64,000 bases of DNA from M3007 sp043764095 (GTDB lineage: Bacteria; Bacteroidota; Bacteroidia; Chitinophagales; Saprospiraceae), in the NCBI GenBank assembly GCA_043764095.1, contig JAYUKX010000081.1, positions 74,839 through 138,838 on the forward strand, in the 5' to 3' direction. Positions 53,823-63,903 of this stretch are shown piece after piece. The position numbers and the translations under genes are program-made. Position 1 is the first letter of the stretch. Each line of letters starts with the position of its first letter. The notes below the pieces were generated by a model that saw nothing but the letters and a program-made list of their open reading frames with translations, did no database searches and was not told the DNA's origin.

Positions 53823-55262
53823 ATGACTAACGACAGCCAAATGGTATGGGACTCTTGTCTGCGTACCATAAAGAAGAATGTAAGCCAACAGAGCTTTAAA
53901 ACTTGGTTCGAACCCATTCGTCCTGTTCTCATCGAACAGCAGGTACTGACGATACAAGTACCTAACAAGTTCTTCTATGAATGGCTTGAAGAACATTATG
54001 TAGGCATTTTAAAGCAGTGCATCCGCCAAGAATTGGGGGAACGCGGTCGTTTGGTATATCGCATACCAGAGTCGGGAGGTAGTACACAGGGTGGTCGCCC
54101 AAATGAGCCGATACGGGTTTCCTCCAAACCGTCGGCCGAAAATGACAATGAACCAGTGCCGGGTTCTTTTGATGTGGAAACCATCAAAAATCCATTCATC
54201 ATTCCAGGAATTAAGCGGGTCAAAATAGATCCACAACTCAACTCTAATTATACTTTTGAGAGTTATATAGAAGGTGATTGCAACCGTTTAGCGCGCAATG
54301 CGGGTATAGCAGTGGCCAAGAAACCGGGCGGCACCGCTTTTAATCCGCTATTCATTTATGGTGATGTAGGTTTGGGCAAAACGCACTTGGCACAAGCCAT
54401 TGGCAACGATATTGTAAAGCGTTTTGAAAATAAGGCGGTACTGTATGTGACGATGGAGAAATTTACGAATCAGATCATTCAGGCCATCAAGAATAATGCG
54501 GTAACGGAATTTGTCAATTTCTACCAAATTATTGATGTATTGATCGTTGATGATATTCAGTTTCTTTCCGGCAAAGCCAAAATGCAGGAGATCTTCTTTA
54601 ATATTTTCAACCATTTGCACCAGCAAGGCAAACAGATTGTCCTCACCAGCGACCGTCCGCCTAAAGATTTGAAAGATATTGAAGACCGCCTGATCTCCCG
54701 TTTCAAATGGGGCTTGAGTGCAGATCTTCAAGCACCTGACTTGGAAACACGTATGGCCATCCTCGAAGCCAAAACCGACGAAGAAGGTATTGATATTCCA
54801 ATAGATGTGCTGGAGTTTATCTGCTACAATATTAAAAATAATATCCGCGAACTGGAAGGTGTTATGATTTCGCTTTTGGCGCAATCCACCTTAATCAGAA
54901 GGACGATCGATATGGAGTTGGCCAAAGAGGTGATTCGGAGTTTTGTGAGTACCATTAATAAGGAAATTACCGTTGAGTTTATTCAAGAACTGGTTGCGGA
55001 ACACTTCGATGTTCCAGTAGAAAAACTCCACCACGAAACCCGTAAGCGGAACGTAGTTATTGCCCGCCAACTGTCGATGTATTTGGCCAAAAAAATGACC
55101 AACCGCTCGTTAAAATCTATCGGCGAAACTTTTGGAGGACGCGACCACAGTACTGTTATTTACTCCTGCAAGGCCGTACAAGACATGATGGATACCGATT
55201 TGATCTTCAAAGACACGGTGGCTGAATTGGAAAAGAAGATTAAGTTGAGCCTTAATCAGTAA
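53823..55262 (+). CDS. dnaA: Chromosomal replication initiator DnaA
   Basis: 479 residues, AAA+ initiator that opens the chromosomal origin. Domain I (1-80), a linker (about 85-120), AAA+ domain with Walker A GDVGLGKTH (about residue 179) and Walker B VLIVDDIQFL, sensor ILTSDRPPKDL, and domain IV with the signature GGRDHSTVIYSCKAVQ. Length is normal. It stands alone, without dnaN, and the next gene begins after 7 bp. Confidence 0.97.
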   Translation: MTNDSQMVWDSCLRTIKKNVSQQSFKTWFEPIRPVLIEQQVLTIQVPNKFFYEWLEEHYVGILKQCIRQELGERGRLVYRIPESGGSTQGGRPNEPIRVSSKPSAENDNEPVPGSFDVETIKNPFIIPGIKRVKIDPQLNSNYTFESYIEGDCNRLARNAGIAVAKKPGGTAFNPLFIYGDVGLGKTHLAQAIGNDIVKRFENKAVLYVTMEKFTNQIIQAIKNNAVTEFVNFYQIIDVLIVDDIQFLSGKAKMQEIFFNIFNHLHQQGKQIVLTSDRPPKDLKDIEDRLISRFKWGLSADLQAPDLETRMAILEAKTDEEGIDIPIDVLEFICYNIKNNIRELEGVMISLLAQSTLIRRTIDMELAKEVIRSFVSTINKEITVEFIQELVAEHFDVPVEKLHHETRKRNVVIARQLSMYLAKKMTNRSLKSIGETFGGRDHSTVIYSCKAVQDMMDTDLIFKDTVAELEKKIKLSLNQ

Positions 55263-55269
55263 ATTTTCC

Positions 55270-56532
55270 ATGCAACAACAAAGTGCATACAAGGTAATTG
55301 CCCTCTTTATTACTCAGATTATTTTGTGCGTTTTCGGCACTCAAATCTTTGTAATACGGGCAAATCCTTTTGCATTATTGCTCATTTCGGTACTATTTAC
55401 CTACAATTGTGCATTATTGCTGCGACATAGCCCAGTCACAGCCTTAAAATCTGATCGATATACGCCTTGGTTGCACGCGTTACTTGCCGTCGCAATGGTA
55501 GCAACGCAGTACAACGCATTGAGCCGGATTTTTGAATCCGTTCCTGATCCAGGACTAAAGTCGGATGTATTGCCACAATTGAAAGCACAAGCATTGCTTT
55601 TTTTTTCGGGTCAGTTCCCGTACCAGCCCATCACAACAGCAGCAAAACACCCCTATCCCGTTTATTTACCGTTACAATGGCTACCATTACAATTTAGTAA
55701 CCTTACAGGTATCGACCAACGATGGCCGGGTATCATCTTGTTTGCCATCGCTGTTGGGCTTTCTGGTTATTTATTGCGCAAATACCATGCAAGTATCGCT
55801 ATAAAATATAGTTTGCCCGCTACATTTTTATTGGTCGTGCCATTGTGGGGCTTTGTAAAATGGTCGAAAATAGATTTAGCACTCAGTTCCGAAGGCATTG
55901 TTGCCTTTTGGTACATACTTTTAGCAACAGGTTTGGCGATAAAAAGGTTGCCGCTGGTCGTAATTGGAATTATCGGTGGACTATTGTCTCGCTATTCGTT
56001 GCTGTTTTGGCTACCGATGTTTGCATTGCTGTTGTGGTATTATGAACCCAAGCGGTATTCCGTTATAACTTGGGGTATTGTAGGCATATCGGTGCTATGC
56101 CTATTTGTTTTTCCTTTCTTGTTAAAAGATCCCAGTATTTTATCAAAAATGAGTGCGCATTATGGAGGATGTGATGCTAAATCATGGGTGTCCCCCGATG
56201 AATATACTTTTTTAGATGGGCTTAGCCTAAATATACATTTGAGGGAGTGGATGAAAGGGAATCCTATTGATACATTAAAATACGCCCATTTTCCACAATT
56301 TGGCGTACAGGTACTTTGTGTATTATTTGGCTTTTTTTATTATCGGAAAAAAGGCTACCAATTTTTTGATATTTATACTTATACATTGATCTGGTTATCC
56401 ATTATGCCAATGCTTTTATACCTCTTTAGCCCTATGTTATTCAAGTATTATATGCTTATGCCATTGAGTGTTTCGGCGGTATTATGCTGGAAAGTGGTAA
56501 ACACACGGGGTATTTTTGAGAAATTAGAGTAA
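55270..56532 (+). CDS. GT87-like multi-pass membrane protein (paralogue 2)
   Basis: 420 residues, about 10-11 membrane helices. Shares with 50470-51717 the blocks YLPLQWLPLQFSNLTGIDQRW, SSEGIVAFWYILLATGL and LLSRYSLLFWLPMFALLLWYY. It begins 7 bp after dnaA and is probably cotranscribed. The function is inferred only at the family level (DUF2029/GT87-like membrane transferase). Confidence 0.66.
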   Translation: MQQQSAYKVIALFITQIILCVFGTQIFVIRANPFALLLISVLFTYNCALLLRHSPVTALKSDRYTPWLHALLAVAMVATQYNALSRIFESVPDPGLKSDVLPQLKAQALLFFSGQFPYQPITTAAKHPYPVYLPLQWLPLQFSNLTGIDQRWPGIILFAIAVGLSGYLLRKYHASIAIKYSLPATFLLVVPLWGFVKWSKIDLALSSEGIVAFWYILLATGLAIKRLPLVVIGIIGGLLSRYSLLFWLPMFALLLWYYEPKRYSVITWGIVGISVLCLFVFPFLLKDPSILSKMSAHYGGCDAKSWVSPDEYTFLDGLSLNIHLREWMKGNPIDTLKYAHFPQFGVQVLCVLFGFFYYRKKGYQFFDIYTYTLIWLSIMPMLLYLFSPMLFKYYMLMPLSVSAVLCWKVVNTRGIFEKLE

Positions 56533-56556
56533 AGTTGAAATTTTTTTTGAAAACTA

Positions 56557-56589
56557 TTTGGCGGTTTAAATAACCTTACCGTATATTTG
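56557..56589 (+). promoter_or_regulatory. Promoter of tRNA-Ser
   Basis: TTTG (56557-56560), 21 bp, TATATTTG (56582-56589), 19 bp before the tRNA. An almost exact consensus. Confidence 0.75.
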
Positions 56590-56607
56590 CAGCCGCATTT
56601 GGCACCC

Positions 56608-56697
56608 GGATGGATGGGTGAGCTGGCTGAAACCACCGGTTTGCTAAACCGACGTACGGGTAACCCTGTACCGCGGGTTCGAATCCCGCTCCATCCG
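56608..56697 (+). tRNA. tRNA-Ser(GCT)
   Basis: 90 nt. Acceptor GGATGGA/TCCATCC, discriminator G, anticodon loop TTGCTAA (anticodon GCT, reads AGC/AGU), long variable arm GTACGGG-taa-CCCTGTAC, T arm GCGGGTTCGAATCCCGC. No encoded CCA. The first anticodon-stem pair (C-A) is mismatched. Confidence 0.95.
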
Positions 56698-56705
56698 CGC
56701 CTTTT

Positions 56706-56738
56706 AGAGTCATTCCGTTTAGGAATGGCTCTTTTTTT
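56706..56738 (+). terminator. Terminator after tRNA-Ser
   Basis: AGAGTCATTCC and GGAATGGCTCT pair around a 5-base loop, followed by TTTTTTT. It contains the stop codon of the convergent 56719 gene. Confidence 0.88.
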
Positions 56739-58479
56739 GTGCCTTTTTGGCAGCCTCAAATGTACGTGGCCCTATTTGTAAGCCGATAGTAACACCCACA
56801 CGTGCTACTAAAGAAATTCGGCCTTGTTTGCGACCATTGAGCAACGGATTGCCCTCATAGTTATAATTCTTGCTATCAAAATCTGCGTTACCCCGATCAA
56901 AAGTATTCCACGATAAGCCATAACCCATATAAAAGTCAGCGGCGAGGTAACGACCATAGCTATGGAATCCGCCGTTAAACATTAAAATATAGCGTTGTTC
57001 TTTTGGTTTAAAAGTGATGGGTTTATCGTTGAGAGCCGCACCATTTTCATCAGTAATATTATTGACAACCATAGGTTGGTATTCCCTTAAATTATAACCA
57101 AACAGCAATCCATTATAAGTACGTCCTCCTTTTTTTCCTTTAATCTTGCTGATCGCTACATGTGTATAGTATCCATCCCAACGTACTTTAGCATCGGCAG
57201 CGCCATCAACACCTCTAAAACGTAAATCATATAACCTGTCACGCCGATCTGTCAATGCCTGATAGGAAAACTCCACTAAGTGTTTGCGCGACTGAATAGC
57301 CGCTACCACGCCCCAATCAGTTCTTAACCAAGGCAATACATAAGTGCCAAGATACAAACCACCATCGCGGCCTGCTACCTTAATTTCCTGCACTTTGTTC
57401 TTTTTGCATTGTTCTGTGCGACGTTTGTATTTTAAAGCGAGTACATCTTCTTTAAGCGTGGTATAGTGCTCACTTAGAAGGGCTAAGTTATCGCATTGGT
57501 CGTTATTAACCATTGTAGCGTATTCGTCCAATACCTTTCGAGCCAAGTCTTTTCTGTTTTCTTTTACAGCAAGTGGGAATACGGAAAGTAAAAACTCTTT
57601 ATCTTTATAATTGCTACTTAAGGCTTGCTTTGCAAAATTGAGTGAACGAGCATCCATACCTTCATTCACCAGCATTCGATAGGTGCGCGCCCATACTTCG
57701 CCATTTCCAGAAAGATCTGGTGTTTCGATTAGGATTTTTTCAATAATCTTGGAGCAGTCACTTGGCGCATCTTTGTAATTTGGAAATGTTGCACGCGTAT
57801 CAGCATCCATTTCACTGATATTTGTCATCATTATAAGAGCGGTTTCTAATAACTCCTCATCGTATTCATTTTTGGCTTGTTTAATTTGAATCAATCGCCC
57901 TGCATTTGCAGTCATCATTTGTGGATCCCAATCGTTCAGATCGCGCGCTTTACGAATAAAAACCAAAGCCGTATCGTATTGATTTTCAATAAAATACCGC
58001 TCGCCTAATTGCACATTATACTGAAATAACCTTGGTACAAAGTCGGACCATTGTATGGTTAAAGCCTTCGTATTTCCTTCAAAAACCAAAGGATATGACA
58101 ATTCCGCTAGTTTATTCATTCCTTTTTCAATACCCAAAAGCAAGGAATTGGCTTTTATCTTATCGCCACTTTGGAACAATACCTGAATATAGTCGTAAAT
58201 TAAATTGCTTTTTAGATAGGAAGCAATGCTGTGGAGTGAATCGGCTGGCGATGACAGCACAGCCTCTAATTGTGCTCCGCCGTCGTTTACCATCGTCTCT
58301 ACTTCATTAATGTTCGGATTTGTTGCGGTACCATCCAACAAAGATTCTGACAATTGATGTAGTTTATTGTATTCTGTAATGCCTTTTTCCAGCGTCTCAA
58401 CAGCATTTGTTTGGGCATTTAGCGGAGATGATGAGTATCCCCAAAATCCCAAGGCCATATAAAGGATATATTTCTTCAT
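56719..58479 (-). CDS. Unknown exported TPR-like protein with beta-rich C terminus
   Basis: 586 residues, not assigned. Signal peptide (about 1-22, ending LNAQ), a helical TPR-like half (about 25-360), then a beta-rich half with GGLYLGTYVLPWLRTDWGVVAA, LEFSYQALTDRRDRLYDLRFRG and final GRISLVARVGVTIGLQIG, which looks like outer-membrane barrel strands. The last codons overlap the tRNA terminator, so the tail is read through its DNA. It lies 84 bp downstream of the next OmpA-type gene and may share its transcript. Confidence 0.6.
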   Translation of the reverse strand: MKKYILYMALGFWGYSSSPLNAQTNAVETLEKGITEYNKLHQLSESLLDGTATNPNINEVETMVNDGGAQLEAVLSSPADSLHSIASYLKSNLIYDYIQVLFQSGDKIKANSLLLGIEKGMNKLAELSYPLVFEGNTKALTIQWSDFVPRLFQYNVQLGERYFIENQYDTALVFIRKARDLNDWDPQMMTANAGRLIQIKQAKNEYDEELLETALIMMTNISEMDADTRATFPNYKDAPSDCSKIIEKILIETPDLSGNGEVWARTYRMLVNEGMDARSLNFAKQALSSNYKDKEFLLSVFPLAVKENRKDLARKVLDEYATMVNNDQCDNLALLSEHYTTLKEDVLALKYKRRTEQCKKNKVQEIKVAGRDGGLYLGTYVLPWLRTDWGVVAAIQSRKHLVEFSYQALTDRRDRLYDLRFRGVDGAADAKVRWDGYYTHVAISKIKGKKGGRTYNGLLFGYNLREYQPMVVNNITDENGAALNDKPITFKPKEQRYILMFNGGFHSYGRYLAADFYMGYGLSWNTFDRGNADFDSKNYNYEGNPLLNGRKQGRISLVARVGVTIGLQIGPRTFEAAKKAQKKSHS

Positions 58480-58563
58480 AGTAAGTAATTTAATCGAATA
58501 AAAAGCGACAACCTATTCCTTATTGTTCTTTAGGAACGTGTAAAGATGCGAAAAAGTTCATCT

Positions 58564-60612
58564 TTATTTTATCTCAACGATCTCCACCCTCCTTTCCCGC
58601 GCTACATCGGGATGGTAAATTGAGTTGCGTTCATCGTTGAGATCATCACTTAATCCTAGGCGAGCAGTCGTTTCGCCAAAACTTGTTTCTGTAATTCGAA
58701 GACGGCCACTGAGGAGATAAGGTTTCAATACACCATCGGACCATTCCGAAATGTAGTTACGAACGCTACTTATTCGTCTTTTACCCAAATTGATATTATA
58801 ATCACTTTTAGCGCGCGGACTGGTAAATCCTTTTATGAATATCTCAATGGACTGCCCTGTTTCGAGGCGCACAGCGAGTAATTCACAAAGTTGACTCAAT
58901 TTTTCAAAACCATCACGCACTTCATTTTCAAAGAACACGTCAATATCGTTTTCTGCTTTTTCTGCATTTTCGGGACTAAGCCCTTCGGAACGCTTTAGAC
59001 GGTACTCTACCTGTCGGTCTAAATAAGACATAACGGTGGTTTCATAGGTAAGCGTTGTAGTTATTTTACGTGTTCTTTTGTCTGGCTCATCGTTATCAAA
59101 ATATAACGGAAGCCCAACAAAATCAATAAGTTGTGGAGGTATTTGTGGAGGAGGCAATTGTGGAGTGGTTTGTATGGGCGGTACTGTTTTGACCGTAATT
59201 GGTGGCTCCAATCCGGGAGTTGGTGTAGGCAAAGGAGGATCTGGGATTGTCAATGCGTAAATATCATTGCAACAAGCTTTATTACGTTCGTCTAGATAAA
59301 AGGATCCGGGGCGATTACTGCTCAGGTATCCCGTTTTGCCGTTGTTGCGCAAAGAAAAATAAAGATCATTATAACTAGAATTGATACCTGCCCCAGCATT
59401 GATTGGGTTATTAAAACCAGTCTTTGATTCTTTTGCCTTGAAAATATCATAACCACCTAGCCCTTGCCATCCTTCAGAACTAAAATAAAGATTTTCTGTG
59501 AGTGTATGATAAAAAGGCGTAATTTCATTTTCGGCAGTATTTATGCCTTCTACTGGCTTGGGTGTTTCAAACTTAGGTAATTTTTGTGGTTTTCTAGCAT
59601 CTAAAGGTTTATTACAGGGGCAAAACCAAATGGTGTCTAGCGGTAAAGACCATATATCCAAACCGCCCTTGCCACCCGGGCGATCACTAGCAAACCAAAG
59701 CCGTTGTTGTCCGGTTTTGGGATCCAAACTAATTGAGGGTTGTGTACTTGTAAAGCCGCGTTGATTAACCGGTTCCGGAAGCCTGACAGGTTTAGTCCAT
59801 TTTCCTTTAACATCTTTATTCATCAACCATAATTCACAGCGTATCTCTGCTGGATTAATATTTTTACAATAATTAAAAACCATAAAATTACCTTCCGGAG
59901 AAAATGCCGCATGGGCTACATGTACCGAATCATCTACAGGAATACCAAACATCGGTTCCCGCGCATTTCTTCCTGCGACAGACATCATTAATCGGGACAT
60001 TCTTTTTTTCAAATTTTTATCTTTCTTTTCTACTCGATAAGAAGAAAAATAAAGTGTATCCCCTTTCCCAAAGGCTGCAAAATCGCTATATGGACTATTT
60101 ATTTTTTTATCTAAATGAACAATTTTTACATCATTAGGTGTTTTTATGGCCTCGAGTGCCCAGGTACAATTTTGCACTTCTGTTAATGCTTTGGACTTCC
60201 AAGGGTCATCCGCAGCACTAGAGATAGTGGTATAATTATTGTAGTAATTGATAGCAGATACATAGTCGCCTTGCATTTTACTCAATTCCCCTAATCGAAT
60301 ATAAGCAAGTGGGTATTTTTTGAGTGCAGATTTATCGGCAATAATGGATTTATAGGCCTGCTCGGCAATAGCAAAAGCGTAGAACATTCGGGCACTTTCG
60401 CCATATTTCCATTGTAAACTTGGGTTACTCGGGGCTCTTTCTAGTGCGCTTCCATAATGCGCAAAAGCAGAAGTATAGTCCTTTTCTTCAAATGCCTTGT
60501 CGCCAGCATGCTCAAAAGCGCGCCTAGACTGAGCGGTAACTACTGTTGGTAAAGTACAGCAGAAAAACAAAAATAGAAATGAAATACGAAAATACGGAAT
60601 CGACATTGACAA
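58564..60612 (-). CDS. TPR-PD40-OmpA protein (PorE/SprE-like)
   Basis: 682 residues: signal peptide (about 1-27), TPR repeats (about 30-150), PD40-like propeller (about 160-460), Pro-rich linker (about 455-490) and an OmpA-like C-terminal domain (about 560-682; GFTSPRAKSDYNINLGKRRISSVRNYISEW). The domain order matches PorE, a T9SS periplasmic component that binds peptidoglycan, although the Ig-like module is short or absent. It lies 60 bp downstream of the PorP/SprF gene on the same strand; this pair is typical of T9SS adaptor loci. Confidence 0.84.
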   Translation of the reverse strand: MSMSIPYFRISFLFLFFCCTLPTVVTAQSRRAFEHAGDKAFEEKDYTSAFAHYGSALERAPSNPSLQWKYGESARMFYAFAIAEQAYKSIIADKSALKKYPLAYIRLGELSKMQGDYVSAINYYNNYTTISSAADDPWKSKALTEVQNCTWALEAIKTPNDVKIVHLDKKINSPYSDFAAFGKGDTLYFSSYRVEKKDKNLKKRMSRLMMSVAGRNAREPMFGIPVDDSVHVAHAAFSPEGNFMVFNYCKNINPAEIRCELWLMNKDVKGKWTKPVRLPEPVNQRGFTSTQPSISLDPKTGQQRLWFASDRPGGKGGLDIWSLPLDTIWFCPCNKPLDARKPQKLPKFETPKPVEGINTAENEITPFYHTLTENLYFSSEGWQGLGGYDIFKAKESKTGFNNPINAGAGINSSYNDLYFSLRNNGKTGYLSSNRPGSFYLDERNKACCNDIYALTIPDPPLPTPTPGLEPPITVKTVPPIQTTPQLPPPQIPPQLIDFVGLPLYFDNDEPDKRTRKITTTLTYETTVMSYLDRQVEYRLKRSEGLSPENAEKAENDIDVFFENEVRDGFEKLSQLCELLAVRLETGQSIEIFIKGFTSPRAKSDYNINLGKRRISSVRNYISEWSDGVLKPYLLSGRLRITETSFGETTARLGLSDDLNDERNSIYHPDVARERRVEIVEIK

Positions 60613-60672
60613 GTTTTGAGTTTTGGATTTCTGAAAAATAAAATAATCAATAAATCAATCTGTACCAACAAA

Positions 60673-61689
60673 CTAAAAAATAGGGCAAACTTTTAGTTCT
60701 TTGACAGGCTTCACAGATGTTGGTGTATAGGTCACTACAATTTCAAATCCACCACGGCGGCTGGTAGCCACTTTAAATGGAGAATAATTAATATCATAAC
60801 TCACACCAACAGCCCATTGATTTTGCTGTATTTGAACTGCTGGAATAAGCGCATCCCCAATTCGGGTAGCGATAGTTCCTCTTATTGCGGTTTGATCGTT
60901 CAACCAATACCTTGCACCACCACCTATAAGGGCTTGTGCTGCGGTACTCATCTTTTGAATCTGCCCAAAAACGATAAAGTCCGACTTTTCAGTATTTTGA
61001 ATACAAGAAAAACCGTACAAATTCATCCTAATAGGTAGGTTAACTGGATTATCATCATAAAATTGTACCGAAGGTCGATTAATATGAGCCACACCAATGC
61101 CCGCGTCCACCGTAGTTCGACTCAAATTTCCTTTTTGCAAATGCCAATTTATACCCGCAGTAACGGATGGTTTTAGTCCACTGGTTCTAATATCAGCCTC
61201 TTTTGACGGCAGACCGGGATTGTAAGCATCGCCGTCCCATTGGTTTTTGAATTTTAGGTTTGTAATATCAGATTTACGTTGCACCATATCTAGTCCAAAA
61301 CCAACCGAAAGCACTTGATCTGCGCCTAGTGCATGTGCAGCACTAAGCCTTAATCCAATTTGAGTCCAACTTAATTGCGCGTCACCTGCTTGGTCTTGTG
61401 CTACAAGAAGACCTCCAGCCAACATATTATTACCATTTCGTCTTATTTTAGTATCAAATGAGCCAATTGCAGTGCGGTATTGCACTGGCACAGTCTCCCA
61501 TTGGCTTCTATACTGCACAGCCGCTTTCCAATCAGAGGCATAAATACCCGATAAAGCAGGGTTCTGTGGCAGGGCATGGAGATCGGATTGAGAAAAGTGC
61601 AAATCTTGAGCCTGAATAGGCGATGCCAAAGCGGTGATGGTAAGAACCGTAAAAAAGTAATAATAAAAGTTGAAAAAAATATTAGGCAT
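60673..61689 (-). CDS. PorP/SprF family T9SS membrane protein
   Basis: 338 residues: signal peptide (about 1-27, ending IQAQ) and a beta-barrel of the PorP/SprF family. FSQSDLHALPQNPALSGIY and YRSQWETVPVQYRTAIGSFD are the standard opening. Outer-membrane partner of T9SS cargo or shuttle proteins. Adjacent to the PorE-like gene at 58564. No gliding-specific giant SprB-like protein is in the window. Confidence 0.9.
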   Translation of the reverse strand: MPNIFFNFYYYFFTVLTITALASPIQAQDLHFSQSDLHALPQNPALSGIYASDWKAAVQYRSQWETVPVQYRTAIGSFDTKIRRNGNNMLAGGLLVAQDQAGDAQLSWTQIGLRLSAAHALGADQVLSVGFGLDMVQRKSDITNLKFKNQWDGDAYNPGLPSKEADIRTSGLKPSVTAGINWHLQKGNLSRTTVDAGIGVAHINRPSVQFYDDNPVNLPIRMNLYGFSCIQNTEKSDFIVFGQIQKMSTAAQALIGGGARYWLNDQTAIRGTIATRIGDALIPAVQIQQNQWAVGVSYDINYSPFKVATSRRGGFEIVVTYTPTSVKPVKELKVCPIF

Positions 61690-61824
61690 AATGAAGATAT
61701 TTGTTCAATTTTGCGCTGTTTAAGTAAATCGGTAATCACGAAGTGCTATCGGATAACCCGAAGGTCGGAAACTTATTCGTAATCTTAGTAATTTTTACTT
61801 AAATAATTTAATTTTTGGTTAATT

Positions 61825-62535
61825 ATGGCATTAATAGAAATCTGTGCAGCCAATATTCAGTCTGCATTAGCCGCTCAAGCGGGAGGAGCAAGTAGAATTG
61901 AAATATGCTCGGGGTTAGAAGGCGGAGGTATCACCCCATCTGCTGGTTTGATCCGTTCTGCTGTTCGTTTACTGGATATACCAGTATGTGTGCTGATACG
62001 TCCACGCGAAGGCAACTTTGTTTTTTCCCAAACAGAAATCGATCTAATGATCGATGATATACATTTTTGCAGGGAAAATGGGGTTGCAGGCGTAGTAGTT
62101 GGTGCGTTAACAGATACGAACGATCTGGATTTTGCTGCTTTGAAGGCCATGAAGGCTGCATCAGGAGCCATGGAATTTGTGCTCCATCGAGCATTTGATT
62201 TTGTAGATGATGTAAAAGCAGCCTTAGAGACCGCTATCCAACTTGGTTTTTGTAGAATATTAAGTTCGGGACAAAGTGCCTCCGCTTGGGAAGGACGTGA
62301 GGTGCTACAAAACCTAGTCCAAATAGCAGAAAACAGGATTACAATTATGCCCGGTAGCGGCATTCACGATGGAAATATAGCGGCCATTCAAGCAGCAACT
62401 GGTGCAACCGAGTTTCATTTTTCTGCAAAACAGTGGGTAATGCAACCGTCAACTAGTGATATTCCGGGGCTACCCAGCGGGTATTTTGAAAGTGGTGTAC
62501 AGATCATTCAGGCGGCTGTACATTCAATTTTGTAA
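61825..62535 (+). CDS. cutC: Copper homeostasis protein CutC
   Basis: 236-residue TIM-barrel protein of the CutC family. Opening ALIEICAANIQSALAAQAGGASRIEICSGLEGGGITPS, then VCVLIRPREGNFVFS and LSSGQSASAWEG, MPGSGIH. The family is linked to copper tolerance, with its biochemical role disputed. Length is usual. Confidence 0.92.
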   Translation: MALIEICAANIQSALAAQAGGASRIEICSGLEGGGITPSAGLIRSAVRLLDIPVCVLIRPREGNFVFSQTEIDLMIDDIHFCRENGVAGVVVGALTDTNDLDFAALKAMKAASGAMEFVLHRAFDFVDDVKAALETAIQLGFCRILSSGQSASAWEGREVLQNLVQIAENRITIMPGSGIHDGNIAAIQAATGATEFHFSAKQWVMQPSTSDIPGLPSGYFESGVQIIQAAVHSIL

Positions 62536-62616
62536 TGCTGCTAAAATAAGTTTGAAGACATAATTTGCAAACTAAATAGTCTATTAAAATCAAAACATTA
62601 AATATTTTATAAAACA

Positions 62617-63816
62617 ATGAAACATTCAAAAAAAATTACTCAAATCCTTCTTTTTGCACTGCTTTTCGCACAATGTAAATCAGAAACCAAAGCGCCAAGC
62701 AACACCTCTAGTCCAGTGGTTACTCCAGTCGCTTCATCACCTGAGCAACCCGAAAAGTATTTATACGTTGTAGAAACAGATAATTTATTGCTTAGAGATC
62801 AGCCATCGCAGCAATCCTCTAAAGTGATTACGAAATTCAAATCCGGTACTATTCTTACGGGCGCTGGTGTTGTTTCAAGTAACAAAGAAACAGCAACTAT
62901 CAGGGGCATGGAATTGACTGAGCCATTTATTCAGGTATCGTCCAATAGTCCTGAAGTACCGCAAGGATGGGCATTTGGAGGTGCATTACAAACTATTTAT
63001 GCCGGTTCAAAGGCGAATAGTCCCGATTTGGTTAAATTAGGCCAACTAGGTACTTTTCTTAATACTCTTAATCCCAAAAAATTAGACAGTGGAAAAAAAG
63101 CATGGGATCATGTAAAAAGCAACTTTGCCGATGCCAGTGGTAGCCTTGCAGATGCTGCGACAATTTTACTCGATAAATTCATGCGCCGTATGGAATTTGA
63201 AGGTGAATACTACAACATTACCGAAAAAATGAAGTGGGCAGAAACGGATTACGAAGCCATAGCAAATGAAAAATTTGACATGAATAAATACCCACAAACC
63301 AAAGCCTTTGCAGAAAATGGCATGCGCTTGGAAGTAGGAGAAGGTATGTACTTTCCTGTAAGTGACTACCAATTTTTTGGTCAGTTTTTTGGAAATAAAG
63401 TTACTCCTGCCATGAAATCATGGTTAAGCCAGTCATTGTTGGAACAAAAAGATGCGATGTCTAGTGATGGTGGTATTATTATTCCACTAGAGCAAGTAGC
63501 GGACAGGGCAGTTTTTTGGGCCAAATTCAATGCAGAAAACCCCTGGTTTCCATACAGTGCGCAGACAACTGAATCTGAAAAATGGATGCATCTAGTATTG
63601 GCTAATGGTACAAACAATAGCAATGTTTTCGGAGAAGAAGAAAAAGTAATGCCGGAGTTTACTGCGATGTGGAAATATATTTTAGATAAATATCCAGGTA
63701 CAAAAGCAGCAAAAATAGCCAAAGACATGACCGATTTGATGGTGGCTTCAAACGGAAAAAGAAACGAAGCAGTGAATGCATATCAAGAGAAATTAGCACT
63801 GGACTATAGTAACTAG
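62617..63816 (+). CDS. SH3-domain lipoprotein
   Basis: 399 residues. Lipoprotein signal with Cys20 (LLFAQC). An SH3b-like domain (about 48-115; LYVVETDNLLLRDQPSQQSSKVITKFKSGTIL) suggests binding to cell-wall material. The rest (about 125-399) is a helical region without a recognised family. It follows cutC after 81 bp, with its own control region; ends at a strong hairpin. Confidence 0.72.
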   Translation: MKHSKKITQILLFALLFAQCKSETKAPSNTSSPVVTPVASSPEQPEKYLYVVETDNLLLRDQPSQQSSKVITKFKSGTILTGAGVVSSNKETATIRGMELTEPFIQVSSNSPEVPQGWAFGGALQTIYAGSKANSPDLVKLGQLGTFLNTLNPKKLDSGKKAWDHVKSNFADASGSLADAATILLDKFMRRMEFEGEYYNITEKMKWAETDYEAIANEKFDMNKYPQTKAFAENGMRLEVGEGMYFPVSDYQFFGQFFGNKVTPAMKSWLSQSLLEQKDAMSSDGGIIIPLEQVADRAVFWAKFNAENPWFPYSAQTTESEKWMHLVLANGTNNSNVFGEEEKVMPEFTAMWKYILDKYPGTKAAKIAKDMTDLMVASNGKRNEAVNAYQEKLALDYSN

Positions 63817-63842
63817 ATCAGTTATTACTACTTAATAAGACA

Positions 63843-63882
63843 AAAGCGGCGCATTTTGGAAGTATCCAAAATGCGCCGCTTT
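63843..63882 (+). terminator. Terminator after the SH3 lipoprotein gene
   Basis: Perfect 18-bp stem: AAAGCGGCGCATTTTGGA (63843-63860) and its complement at 63865-63882, four-base loop. Confidence 0.85.
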
Positions 63883-63903
63883 ACATTATAATTAAAAAAT
63901 AAA

